From contig JALGAS010000002.1 in the NCBI GenBank assembly GCA_023078685.1, positions 3,472,001 to 3,536,000 of the forward strand: 64,000 bases of DNA. The letters are read 5' to 3'. The notes beneath the pieces are model-generated. The model was not told where the DNA came from. It saw nothing but the letters and a program-made list of their open reading frames with translations, and ran no database searches. The position numbers and the translations under genes were made by a program. The DNA is from Neopestalotiopsis rosae (Eukaryota; Ascomycota; Sordariomycetes; Amphisphaeriales; Sporocadaceae). Positions 25,726 to 36,986 of this stretch are shown here, in pieces. Every line of letters starts with the position of its first letter. Within the stretch, counting starts at the first letter, position 1.

Positions 25726-26657
25726 TCATTGGGTCAAGTCATCTTCAGCCTTGCGCTTCTTGGAAGTAGGTGTGAAAAAGGCAGTCAAAGACCGTTGCCG
25801 AGAATCAAACTTTGCACTGCCGATTCCACCACGAGTCTTTCTCAAGCCATTGAGATGATCCGTCAGATTAGTGGCTTGAACCACCATTGTCAGACGACTC
25901 TGATCAGCGACATCATCAACAGTCGTGCTTGCAGAAGACGTTGAACCAGAGACTGGTGTGCGAGCTTGCGTGAGATCCACCCTCACTTGAAGGACACCTG
26001 TGTTGCTCCAAGCAGCTCCGTGTCTGTCTCCTTCTGAAGAAGCTGAACTGGCTGTCGAAGCTGGGAAACGACTGATGAGAGCCTGTAGCAACACACCAAG
26101 AATGATCCCATGAGCAACGACCGCAACAGTCGCCTTTTCAGACGCGTATCTTTTCAGTACGGGAGCAAGCTCTTTGTCAATGAAGCGGTTCACTCGAACC
26201 ATCATGGCTTCACGGGGCTCCGAGTCTGACGGGATAGAACCATCAGCACGGCCGCTGGAGCGCACACCATACTTCACACCTTCCGCAGAGCCAAAATCCT
26301 TTTCTCGAAGCTCTGGTAGCTGCGCTACCTGGAGATCGGCATCCGTCTTTTTCAGGGATACGTTGGATGTACATTGGGCGTCGGCAATGGCTTCGGCCGT
26401 CCGAAATGCTCGCTGAAGGTTGGAAGTAAAGATGTGAACAACAGGGCCGATGACATCGCGACGCGACACCAGGTGGGAACCCAGCCGCCGCGTCTGGAGA
26501 ACTCCATGATTGGTCAGGGCAGAATCGCGAGAACCTGCGCTGCAAGAGCTGTTAGACTTATTCAAGTATAGCAGCACAGCAGACAAGCTTCAGCGACCTA
26601 CTAAAGACCAGCGACATTGTCAACGGACTCGCCATGACGAATCAAGAGCAGATGCAT
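25726..26657 (-). CDS. Histidine-phosphatase-fold protein with C-terminal PIP-box-like motif (289 aa)
   Basis: Minus strand, exons 26657-26602 and 26539-25726; the TA|C tyrosine codon is split by a GTAGGT...TTGCAG intron. The fold is the phosphoglycerate-mutase-like (histidine phosphatase) superfamily. The catalytic RHG is at residues 7-9 (MHLLLIRHGES), the acidic LREKDFG segment follows, and a second histidine lies in VAVVAHGIILG. The first exon encodes the catalytic start, so the ATG at 26657 is well supported; an upstream ATG in another frame lies at about 26670. The extreme C-terminus reads QRSLTAFF (267-274), matching the PCNA-binding consensus Q-x-x-[LIM]-x-x-[FY]-[FY], followed by a KKRK nuclear-signal-like run (279-282). 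Substrate is unknown: protein, nucleotide or small phosphoester are all possible. Confidence 0.88.
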
Positions 26658-28456
26658 TTCTGCAGCTCATGTTGTTGACAGGCGATTGAGCACCTTCATC
26701 GCTCAGTTGCGAGCAGAGCTGAGCGAGTTGGCGAGGACTTCCAAGGACAATGGGAAGAGTGGTGAGAAGGAAAGGGATTTGGATAAGACCCAGAGCTCTT
26801 TTGAAGCTGTTTGTAGTCTGCTGAGAAAAAAAGTGTGTAGTGGGGCGAATGGCGCCGACCTCAATGCGATAAAGCTCCCCACTTGTGCTTGCGGCGAAAC
26901 GAAACTCCGTGCATCTGCTGGCTTAGGCACCGGGTCATAGGATGGTAGGTTCCGAGCGCCCGACTCCCGAAATCTAGGGCTCAGAACAGCTTAGGCCGCT
27001 GTCTTCCAGGCAATTAACTGTTAATCGTTAGGCCTATGTTCACGATCAACGGATTACTCGGTTGGAAGCGAGATGGTTTGAGGAGTTATTTGCCACTTGT
27101 CTTTTATTTATAAAGTTGACAGCACGAGGGGATGAGCAAATAGCATCATGCTACACATCTTGTTTCCCATGCTTTGTGAGCCTTCAAAGCAGACTTTACT
27201 TACCCTAGTGTCTCAGCACTATTATAGCCGTCACCCTATACATCAGGTAGCTCTGGGAGCCTATCTTCAACTGAAGAGAGGCTTGAGAGGCCTCTGAAAG
27301 CCAACAGTGTCGGAGAATTACAGCGCACGTTCCTGCAGCGGCTCTGCTGGCCAGTGGGGACAGTGCCCACTCGTCCCGTTGACCCACTGAGTGCCGCGAA
27401 AATCTGGGGAAACCTGGGGACTAGCGTAAGACCCTTAGTCGTATGCCCTCTTCCTTTCGCAACGACCAGGGCACGTGAGGACGACTACCGCCTACCTTGG
27501 TGCTCTGATTGTTTGCAACTAAAACCATCTGTGTTTTTCGAAATGTCGATTATACGCACTCATGGCAGAGCCTCACGTAGTGGCAGATGAGTGACGGGAG
27601 TGCCTTGCAGGTTCACTGCGACCTTGCTGAACCGATTATGGTACGATTCTTAACTGCCCCCCCGGGCACCCTCTTTTAGAGGGGCGTTTGAGTTCGCAGG
27701 CGTACGTCAATTCCACCTATGTAGGCCTACTTGAGCCCTCGAGTCAGAGTTCTGCCCCGGAAAGCCAGCTTTTGCCCAGACTACAGCAGAGCTTCCCCAA
27801 GCGGTGCGACACTTGAAAGCGACGGCGAAATTAAGACAGCCCATGTGAACGCATGTTGGCACGTAGATCCAGCTCGAGATGAATGGTCATCACGGTTAGG
27901 CGCAACCTTGTATGCATAGATCCCTGGCAAGCGAATCGTATGATTGGTCTATCACCCCATCTGCAACAACAAGTAGCCAGGCATGGCACGGAGTCGTCCA
28001 TTGGACTGCCACCCATACGAGCCAATACCCCGCTCGCTTCCCACCGTCTGCATTTCCCCAGACGGGAAGTGGTGATGGTGAGCTGATGGATGGAGGAATG
28101 GTCGAGGACGTGTGTTTGGGTTTACGTGTACGCCTCGAGGCAGGCGAGGAGAGTGCTCTTTGGCCATCCGCCCCCTTATTTAGAGACATGCTTTCCCCCA
28201 ATCCTTTCCCGTCGATTTGTTACACCAGCCATCTCCTCTTTCTACTCATCTCCAACTCAATTCTTTTGTTGAGTTTGTCATCATCTTCAACCAACGACTC
28301 TTCCAATACATCCTCGAGTCTATGAAGTAAGCGATACCAGTCATCGACTGAACATACCACGCTTGGTCATCTACACAATATCAGATCCCAAATACTGCTA
28401 CCCAACGCAGTCTCTCTCCACTCAATCTTCTTCACTTTCACAAAACATCCATCATC
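26658..28456. other. Divergent intergenic region
   Basis: Upstream regions of the histidine-phosphatase gene (-) and of the 113-aa gene (+). A possible leader intron of the latter is at 28327-28384 (GTAAGC donor, CTGAAC branch, ATATCAG acceptor). Several overlapping open frames at 27,730-28,330 conflict with one another and look like chance. Confidence 0.5.
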
Positions 28457-28798
28457 ATGCCTGTCAGAATCCCCAAGGCTGGAGCTTCCGAGGGTTTCGC
28501 CTTCGCGACAGCTGGAGTTGTCGGATTCGCTCCCTTCTACTTCATGCTTCCCGGCGCCGAGAGCCGTCTCGCATCACAAACACAAAAATGGGCTCCTCGA
28601 TGGGAACGCAACATCTCCTACTTTGCCCCTCCCGCACAGCGAGTCGCTCAGCGCGTCGAGCCTCGTGTTTCCAAGAACATGAAGAAGCTCGACGACAAGC
28701 TTCCCCTCGAGAGGATGGCACAGGGCGTTGACCGCCGTCTCCAAAAGGGCTTCGACCGCCTTCACCTTCACGACATCCACGACGTTCCTGCTAAATAA
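28457..28798 (+). CDS. Small conserved-looking hypothetical protein (113 aa)
   Basis: Single coding exon with an ATG in good context (catcATGCC). The protein starts with a short basic segment, then a small hydrophobic stretch (FAFATAGVVGFAPFYFMLPG, about residues 14-33), long enough for one membrane segment. A basic, helical region rich in Arg, Lys, Gln and Trp follows and ends in HLHDIHDVPAK. A predicted 5'-leader intron lies at 28327-28384. Codon choice is strongly biased to C-ending codons, as expected for a well-expressed gene. I do not recognise a family. A membrane-anchored mitochondrial or ER protein is possible, but that is a guess. Confidence 0.75.
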   Translation: MPVRIPKAGASEGFAFATAGVVGFAPFYFMLPGAESRLASQTQKWAPRWERNISYFAPPAQRVAQRVEPRVSKNMKKLDDKLPLERMAQGVDRRLQKGFDRLHLHDIHDVPAK

Positions 28799-29640
28799 GC
28801 AGGACGTTTTTCCCTTTTCCTTGTATCGAATAGCATTACACACCTTGGGCATATGTTCGTTCACCTTTCAGGTCTCGTTGAAGACTGATAACTTCATCGA
28901 ATCATGTACTGTCGGCGTGATGGTATATCGAGCAAGAAAGCTCTGACCTGATGGACTTGGGAGGATAGATGTATAAACCTAGCATTCTACATTCTACAAA
29001 TAAGATAAGATCTCTTTGTTCCACATCACTTCTGTTTTGCTGCAATAGATGAAGCATGACCGAGTCGTTTGCTTTACCTGTTTCAATTGTTCTCGTGTCT
29101 GGTCATTGCTTCTGAGTGATTATGTTGTGTCCATGTTGCGTGAGTATTACAGCGCTCTGAACCCCTGACGCTCTCCAACTCGTGCCTGCTGCACAATGCT
29201 GCCGTGGCCCTTTGGGGGTCAATGCAAGCACAAGCAGCCCTGAACTCAGCAGGTCAATCTCTCCCTTCGCTTGTTACACCGCTCCCCGCATCTTGACGAC
29301 TGCCAACGTCATTTCTTTGGATACCCTGCCACCTGTTCGCTGTTCAGTTGGGCCGTGCAGCAACTTCTCAAACGTTGGAATGTAGAAAGCTGGCATAGAA
29401 TGCGACTTTTGAACGTCTCATCTGAACTGACTGAAGATGTGATGATGCTGAAAGCAATTTTAAAGGAATAATTGCTGACAATGCTCTTCTCTTGGTAACA
29501 AATAGACGTCTGTTGAGTTCTCATCCTGGAGCAAAACAACAAACCTTCTTACTAGGTACGCACCCTCCGAATACGAGAATTGACGTTCGATTAATATAGG
29601 TAAACTTTTGTCGATATCACCTAAATCTTTTCCGAGTCCT
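28799..29640. other. Intergenic, no gene seen
   Basis: The 3' side of the 113-aa gene. It is AT-rich and nothing is supported. Confidence 0.45.
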
Positions 29641-29674
29641 TGTTCCGTTTTCTATACTGCACGACCGATTGTAG

Positions 29675-30007
29675 GGAGACAAAGCTGCACTTCTGACACA
29701 ATCTTGTTGGAAGGACGCCCGGATTCCGACGGTCATGTACGAAAGTATACGCGAAAGAAACAAATCAACGATTAGGTACCTGATTATGTACGGTGGCAAT
29801 GTATCATTGGAAACACAATTGATAGTCTGCTGGCTTATTGCCAGCTTGCAAGTTGATCGTTCCGTACTCGACGAGATCGCAAGCCTCTTGATCAAAGGGG
29901 GTTCTGTACTTGAGAAAATTGAGGCAGACCAGTCATTCAGGTTTACCAAAGTCGTATCTCTGGAGTGTAAATACCTAGTGGTCTTCATGCAACTGCATCC
30001 TAATTAA
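29675..30007 (+). pseudogene. Possible ankyrin-repeat gene remnant
   Basis: An open frame reads RNKSTIRYLIMYGGNVS and, about 40 residues later, VLDEIASLLIKGGSVLE. Both resemble the second helix and hairpin of ankyrin repeats (usual form: ...E.V..LL..GA.V.). A TAG lies just upstream in frame, and no start, flanking exons or further repeats can be placed. It may be a fragment of a decayed ankyrin protein or a piece of an unrecognised multi-exon gene. Confidence 0.35.
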
Positions 30008-32762
30008 TATACAGATTGGAGATGGTGTCACTTGTTTGTATCTAATGTTGAATCTCCTCAACGTAAACGTCTCTCAGCAGGCGATTGACCAAGAAATTGT
30101 TGAACAATATCCGGTGCCATGAGATAAATCCAATTGCTTCGATACGAGTCTTGGATAACGTTGAGCTTTGATACCAAGTCATGGTATTCTCAAGGGCAAC
30201 CTTGTGTGCTGGACAGATTCCCAATCATTGCTTCCATAGATTAAAGAATACATACACTTTCGACTCCCTGAGCTTCCAAATGCTAAACTAGTACCCGGCA
30301 GAGTACTATAAATGATTATATTGTGGTTCATCATCAGCTCCCATGGTGATGATCGAAGGTTTCATGATAGCTTCCAAAAAATTCCGTTTTACGCTATATG
30401 GATGACGAGATTTCCTGTTGTAATAAGATTATGTAACAGTCCCTTGCTGTACTACTTGGTCTTATTGATTCCAGATATATGAAATTCCGGTCAGCACGAA
30501 TTTGTCTTCATAGTTCTACTATGTTGCCAGGCGGCCCAATTCCAAGAAGTATTCTTGGGTCTGTTACCTATGACTACCCTGCGAAAATTGGCTCGACAAT
30601 AGAAACCGACTCATATATGCTTGTGGCTTCTTGTAATACTTCATGTGTAATCCACTGGATGGATTATCCTCCGGCATAGGTCTCTCCGGCACCGCTTGCT
30701 CGTACGCCTGGTGTCGAACATGGCTCGTATACTCCTTTGCCAAGAATCAGATGTTCAACTTGAAAACACTGCATTGAAAGTCTGCTTGCCATTGATTTTG
30801 TCATGCTGAGTGAGCAACTCAAATGAGAGATATCCGTCCCGCAATCTCAGATTGCAGCGAATGTTGGGAAAATGGGCTGTTTGAGGGCGGGTAACGATAT
30901 GAATACAACCTGCGATACATACCGCTGACCGGATTCGATAAACGTCTTTACTACACTTCTTGCTGTTTTGATATGGTCTATTCTGCACGAGCGATCTTCT
31001 GTTGCGTCAAAGTTGTTCTCAGCCACAGGACAAGGCACATGGATTTGCCAAGTTTCGAACATGGGCAATTATCTGGTCTAAAAGCCAGCAGGGTCGCGAG
31101 TGTCATCACATTCGCCCAAAATACGAATGATAAATCCAGCAACCAAGAGACTCGCGTAATGTAGTAACATGAATCTTGAGGGAATTAGCATATCAATGAC
31201 TGTGATAGGAATGACCACTGAAATCTGGTGAGCGTTGCGCTGCGTGATATCGGGCTTTTGTGTACAAAGCAATAGCTCCCAAATTACTAGGGGAGCAGTA
31301 TTTCACGATTGGAGCGCCTATACGATGTATGACACTCTTACAACACTTGAGAGCAGTGCCGTGCATGAAGATAGTGAAATATGAGCAGGGTCCTATCTGT
31401 GATGACTGATGTGGTGTTGCACTTCACTTATACATGGTTGATCGTAGTCCAGTTCTAGACCTTTGTGCCATACTATTCAGCAGAGAACGGGACTTGCCAT
31501 GTGCGGAACAGGCAGCGGAAGCTCGGGACGTGAGAATGCTCCATACTGACGCCGAGGGGCCCCGTTTTTGAATGGTCGGCCGGCGCCAGCGTGGATAAAA
31601 GCGCGTGCTTGTGACTCGTGTGCTTGTGCTGTGCCATTTGACGGTTGTGCGCCAGCTGCTTGTGCTTCCTCGGGACATTTTTTCTTAAGATTTTCTCGTT
31701 GCCTACGAACCCCCGTTGCAACATACGGACAAAATAGCTACGGATAGACAAGCAAGCAAAAGAAAGAACGAAGAAAAGGCTTCGGAGATGATTGCCGAAG
31801 TCGGCGGAGCCGGTGGATACAACTGGCGAGACTTACTTGCATTATTCCGTACTTTGTTTTCAATCCAGAACAAGAGCGTGAATTGATAAGGTCGGCGGCT
31901 TCTGCCCAACTGAGTTGAGTGGGCTGTTTTGGCTGTTTTTAGTTGTGGGTATATATCGTGTTTTTTATGTCGAAGGTTGGGTATTTCTTGGCATCGTTCA
32001 TAATCACAGGACAAGTACCGAAACACAAAAAAAAACCTTGAGAGGGGTCTTGGTGTAAGCGGGCTTTTTGTGCCGACTAGAGGTGGGATGGCGGTATGTA
32101 GGCAATTTTTTTTTTCCCTCCCTTGGCTCTGTGGATGGCTGATGGGTAAATGCTCGGCCAAGTTTGGGGGGAAGGGTGCGGGATTGTTGGAGGGGTTTTC
32201 TATTCAAAATGTACAAAGCATGCCACTAGATACACTACTGGATCGGCAACAAGGGTGACCAACAAACAGGTAGGTACCTTGACTCACTAAACGGCCAGTC
32301 AGTAGGTCAGAGTACCTTGCTAACCTTGGTAGTGCAGGTGCACACGATTTGATGGCGGGCAATGGCGGGGTGTCCAAAGCGCCACCATTGATTTTCTGCC
32401 ATCACATTTTCTAGTTATTACTTGCCTTGGGTAGTAAGTTGGCAGTAACTACAACAGTCCCAGTCCCAGTACCAGCAGCCAGCCAGCAGTCAGAGCCAGA
32501 GCCAGTAGCCAGAGCCAGACCACGGAGACCTACCACCTACTTCGATCCCTGGGCCCGGGCCTGCAGCAAGTGGTCGTGTCCCGCCGATCAGTCAAAATTG
32601 TCTTTCAGGTATCTGGTGCATCCCGAGTTGTCCCCTTCATTATTCCATACTGGGTCGTGGCCGCAGAGTCGCACCAAAACAACTCAACAAAGAAGATCAG
32701 ATCCGAGGTGCCCCAGATGGATCGCGTATAGACCAGCAATCAGCCTCTGCAGGCCAATTGCA
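30008..32762. other. Intergenic and leader of the CXC-domain gene
   Basis: No gene can be supported. On the minus strand, 30755-31272 holds three short protein-like frames that could be joined by introns, but the phases do not fit cleanly. A C/A-rich repetitive tract at 32452-32520 probably lies in the 5' leader of the gene starting at 32763. Confidence 0.4.
32452..32520 (+). repeat. CAGTCC/AGCCAG-rich degenerate repeat
   Basis: Repeated cagtcc, agccag and agagcc words form a simple-sequence tract upstream of the CXC-domain gene. An open frame crosses it (from 32427) in phase with the gene, but the first good ATG followed by ordinary protein sequence is at 32763. Confidence 0.7.
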
Positions 32763-34404
32763 ATGTCGCAACAGCCACAGTCGGCCAAGCGCATGCGCAG
32801 CAACACGTCCAACAACGAATTCACCCCGCAGACTGCTCCCGCTCTCCGTGGACGCCCATCACAGCTCGACGCTGCCGCTGCTGCCAGTGCGGCCCTGTAC
32901 TCGAACTCGGTCAACGTCTACGACAGCGGCGCCTTTACCACGATCCCTTCCACCCGCCAGGACATTGCCTACGGTTCCTATGTTGCTGCTGCCCCTCAGC
33001 ACAGCGACTACCCCGCCGCCGCGGCCGCCTACGCCGCTGCTGCTGAACCGTACGACCCGCACCCGCACGCGAATAGTTACATCATAGCACACGGTCTGCC
33101 ACCGCCCGCCGACTACAATCCCCCGTACGGCGGTTACTACAGTCCAGATCTCGGCCTCGCCAGTTTACAAAATGGTTCCTATTCCCCCGTGACCGCACGC
33201 CATTCCACCTCGGTCGGCCCAGACTCGTACTCTCCATCACCTATTCCGACCAGTAGCACCGCCACTTCGCTCTCAGACATTCAGGCTCATTCCGCCGCTG
33301 CCGCCTCTGCTGCCGTACAGCACAGCTTGTCACAACAGTTTGAAGATGTCTATGGCACGCAGTCTGTATCACATGCCTCGGCACATCATCATCACCATGC
33401 CCAAACACTTTCCTATCCAGATGCCGCAGTAGTCAATGCTCAGTATACCCCGCCAACCGACTCGGTCATCAACTCACAATACAACGCACAAACTCCAGGC
33501 CAATTATCGCTCGATGGCCCTCATCACAGTCCAATGCCTTCCAGAATAGATGAGCAAGAGGACAGCGATGAAGACGCCCAAGGCGAGACGGCCGACGAAG
33601 CTGATTTGAGCGAGGTATGCGGTGCTTTTTTCTTTTGTCCACACCGCATAATCCAGACTAACCGTTTTAACCCAGGTAAATCCCAGTCCTGTCTCTACGA
33701 CGAAACCCGTACCCAACCTGAAGAGGTACACCAGCGACGACACCTCGACCTCGAAATCTTCGGAGACAAAGTGTGCATGTAAAAAGGGCCGAGGCAAGAA
33801 AAAAGCCTGCACATCCTGCGCCTGTAGCCGATACGGGCGGAAATGTGGAAAACATTGCTCTTGTGGCACGGCTTGCGGCAATCCATTCCAGGACTTGAGC
33901 ACCTTTTTTGGCCCATCGAATAAGTTTCCAAAGCCGTGTGACGCAAACCCATGCTTTGCCACTTGGCTTTCGAATCAGCCGAATATCGAAGAGCTGGATC
34001 TTGATTTAATGGTGGATATGCTCTTGTACGATGATGCTTCGTGGGCATCACTGAAGAAGCAGACCAAGGCTTTCAAAGACTGGGAAGACAAATGGCTCAA
34101 GGCCAAGAACGCCAAGTCCAAAAAGTTAAAAGAAGACCGTGAGCGCCTGGAATTCGAGCTGCTGCGTGGAGCCCTGGGAAACTGCAATTCGGATGATTTC
34201 CATGGTTTCTGGTACAGTTTTTGCCGAGGCCAATGGGTGCCCATGGACGACTGGGAGCATTGCCGAGAGTGTAAGAGTTGTGCTCCGAGCAGTGACTGGC
34301 ACTGTGAACAGCATAATCGGTGCACGTCGAATGGCACCTGCGCAGAATGCGCAGCCGCCAGTACACCGTATTCCGAGCTGTCTCCTTACCCTGTCACTGC
34401 TTGA
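32763..34404 (+). CDS. CXC (tesmin/TSO1-like) domain protein (526 aa)
   Basis: Exons 32763-33614 and 33676-34404, phase 0 (GTATGC donor, CCCAG acceptor). The first half (1-284) is low-complexity: Ala-, Ser-, Pro- and Tyr-rich, with a His run (HHHHH) and an acidic end. The second exon carries a CXC-type cysteine-rich DNA-binding domain: Cys317, 319, 329, 332, 334, 341, 345, 347 and 351, ending C-G-N, as in the tesmin/LIN-54 family. Only one CXC unit is clear; family members usually have two separated by a short spacer. A charged helical region follows (about 385-450), then a second cysteine cluster (CRECKSC ... CEQHNRCTSNGTCAEC) at the C-terminus. A nuclear DNA-binding or chromatin role is the expected function. 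The start ATG (32763) was chosen because upstream codons are simple repeat. Confidence 0.88.
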
Positions 34405-34879
34405 GGAATCACTCAACATCACACCCGAGCCAAACTCCCAACTCGCCATGGGAATGACGATATAGAGGAATGAATGAGGAGTTTTACGGAGTTGATTGTG
34501 TTATTAGCATATTATATACCAAGAGCATTTGGTCGGAGTCAGGAGGTAAACAAGTACGTTTAGACGATTCTGGGTAAAACTAAATCCATCTCTGCTTTTG
34601 ATAGGTACCCTTCCCAAGTCCGGACCGGATACGGTTGATGGAAAGAGGTCATAGAAGGTACGCGACGATATGAGAATCCGATTCGATCTGATGCTTTCCG
34701 TGTTCAAAGTTTGAAGTGTATACAAAAGCAACATGAGTCACCATTTCAAACATATCGTCGAGGTATTTCGATTCAGTAAAGGTGGGCATCTCGACAAAGG
34801 CAACAACCTCAGTCAGCAACAAGGAATTTGGAGGGCAGCGGTCTCTGTTGCGCTGGTTGCCTCGACCATCCGCCAAGGC
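34405..34879. other. Intergenic between convergent genes
   Basis: Holds the 3' ends of the CXC gene (+) and the GPI-protein gene (-). No gene seen. Confidence 0.5.
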
Positions 34880-35776
34880 CTAAACTAATAAGAGAGCAAA
34901 CACAGCGCAGACAGTGGCCACTGAGCCGAAGATGCTCAACTTGACACCACTACTCGTAGCGGCCGGCTGGCTGCCGGGAGAGGTGACGTTGGCTCGAACG
35001 CAGGCTACCGTGATGTGATCCTCCGCCAGCCTCTCATCACCGCCTTCGTTGCTATGTCCCCAGGTGATTACGACGGGATACGTTGTCGAGGCAAACTTGT
35101 CGTAGCCGGACTGGTCGCCTGGGTCATCCATTACATCCGAAACGTACGCAACCTCATATCCAACAAGTAGGTCATCTCCGAAGCCGAAGCCCGACGTATA
35201 CTCGTCGCTGGGAAATGGGCAACCGGACGTCTCGGCATTGGTCAGATTCCAGAGCGAAACGCACTGCCCACCAGCGGCCAGCTGCGGCGCCTCTGCAAAT
35301 AATCTCTTGATGGTGTTTATACACGTTTCGTTCAGCCCCGAACAGGCGCCATCGCCGTTGACCCCTGGAATACCGCCAGCGCCAAAGACGTTGATGCAGC
35401 CAAACCACGACTGCGCGTCTGCGTCGAGATGCCGCACGTTATCCCTGTCTTGCTGGAACAGCTCAGCCGGCGGGTTGAGTTTGATGCCAGCCGCTGCGAC
35501 GAATCTGTCGCCGCCGTGCGCGACAGGCAGGCTGGCTGTCACGTCCATCTCAATTTCCCATCCATCCATCATGCTGCCTGGGTAGGCCGCCGTCGCATTG
35601 GGTCCGGCGATCGGATATCGTCCCGTAGCGTTGGGTCGGCCGAGGCCATCGGCTAGGACGCCGAACTCTACAGCGTAGTCTGGGTCTGCATCGGGGAAGA
35701 TGATGTTGCCGAATCGTGTGCCCGCTGCTACCGCAGTGCAGAGGCAGGCAAAGGAAAGGTATTTTCGTATCGACAT
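34880..35776 (-). CDS. Secreted, probably GPI-anchored orphan protein (298 aa)
   Basis: Single exon. The N-terminus is a classical signal peptide (basic MSIRK, hydrophobic core, cleavage near AVAAG at about 18-19). The C-terminus has a serine/glycine-rich candidate anchor site followed by a hydrophobic tail (VATVCAVFALLLV), typical of a GPI signal. The mature part has six cysteines (FGC, GAC, ETC, GQC, SGC, VAC) and at least four N-glycosylation sequons (NAT twice, NET, NLT, NVT). I recognise no catalytic motif. It is likely a cell-wall or plasma-membrane surface protein, possibly an adhesin-like or structural component. It is convergent with the CXC gene and has no functional link to it. Confidence 0.8.
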   Translation of the reverse strand: MSIRKYLSFACLCTAVAAGTRFGNIIFPDADPDYAVEFGVLADGLGRPNATGRYPIAGPNATAAYPGSMMDGWEIEMDVTASLPVAHGGDRFVAAAGIKLNPPAELFQQDRDNVRHLDADAQSWFGCINVFGAGGIPGVNGDGACSGLNETCINTIKRLFAEAPQLAAGGQCVSLWNLTNAETSGCPFPSDEYTSGFGFGDDLLVGYEVAYVSDVMDDPGDQSGYDKFASTTYPVVITWGHSNEGGDERLAEDHITVACVRANVTSPGSQPAATSSGVKLSIFGSVATVCAVFALLLV

Positions 35777-36986
35777 TTTTTGAGCTTTTGCCGAGGACGT
35801 GATTACTACTAAAAGGGATCAGAAAGATTGGGTCGAGTTAAGTCTCGGAGTCCAAGGTCGATATAGGAGGAAGAGGCTCGTCTTCCTTATTTAATGCGCC
35901 CCCATGCGTTATCCTCGTGGCTGTTAGGCATTGAAAGAAGATTCCTCAGCTGCTTCAATGACGTATTGTTGTCCGGCAGCTCAAGTTTATTTCCATCTTT
36001 TCCTTCGGATTAGGGCCATCATCAGCACAAGAAGATCGTCGTCAGCGAACAAAAATGTGTCACAACTAGAATCGCGTATGGTGCCAAGGCCGGTGGTACG
36101 TGCCGCAGAATCCCTCGGCATCAGCTTGAACAACCGCAAGAAGAACATCACGAGGAGTTTCTGCGCCTCTGGGGGCCATGTCAGCCTTATTCTCGAAATC
36201 ATCTGACCCGGAGGGCAGTGATATCATGATAATTTTAGGATCTGCCAAGGCTCCTGTGACGTCGGTCTCTTTCCAGCGTGAAGCAGAGGAATATGATACG
36301 ATACCGAGCGAGACAATGTGGCGGTTACACCAGCGATTGCACAATGACTCTTATTAAGGATATCGACAGAGCATAACTCCAACGGACCAGGGGACTTCAC
36401 CCAAAGCATATACGAAATATACGCTCAAGGAAAAACCATAAGAAACGATCGGTCAAACAGTCTCAGTTTTCGCCATAAGATTTCAAGAGCCATAAGTTAT
36501 GTCGGTGAGATTTAAGATACTATCATTCCTTTTCCGAGCACAAATGATATACCGTTAGTTTGTCGTATATCTGGCATAAAATCAACTCACTGCCATGGTA
36601 ACAGCTCATTGCTCGTGGCAGGCGCAGACTATGGGATTGTATCGAACTGCGTTTAAAATAGTCGAAGATTCTGTGTCGTGAAATCCTGTAGAGGTGTCTA
36701 TTATACTTGGAAGAAATCGTCGTCAAGGTTCGCACTGGGTCAAACAAACCGTGGACTTCAAGAGCAATTTCAGCCGGTCATGTCCACGGCCTTCGGGAGA
36801 ATCGCGAAAGCTCGATATCACCGTGCCTAAAAGACCATCAGGACGACTGCCTCGCCACACCCCTCAATGTCACGACATATGCAATTGCGATTGTCCCAGG
36901 CAAGTGATTATCACCAAAAAGGGCAGGGAGTACGTCACGACTAAGGAGTGCAGCCGACAGGATGGAACTCAGACAAAATCCACCTT
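35777..36986. other. Intergenic, no gene seen
   Basis: The promoter of the GPI protein (right end of that gene) and the 3' side of the methyltransferase. Short frames at 35931-36206 and 36694-37020 show no domain. Confidence 0.45.

Noticed and set aside
30755..31272. Minus-strand multi-exon gene
   Set aside because: Three short frames could be joined, but splice phases conflict and no family is recognised.
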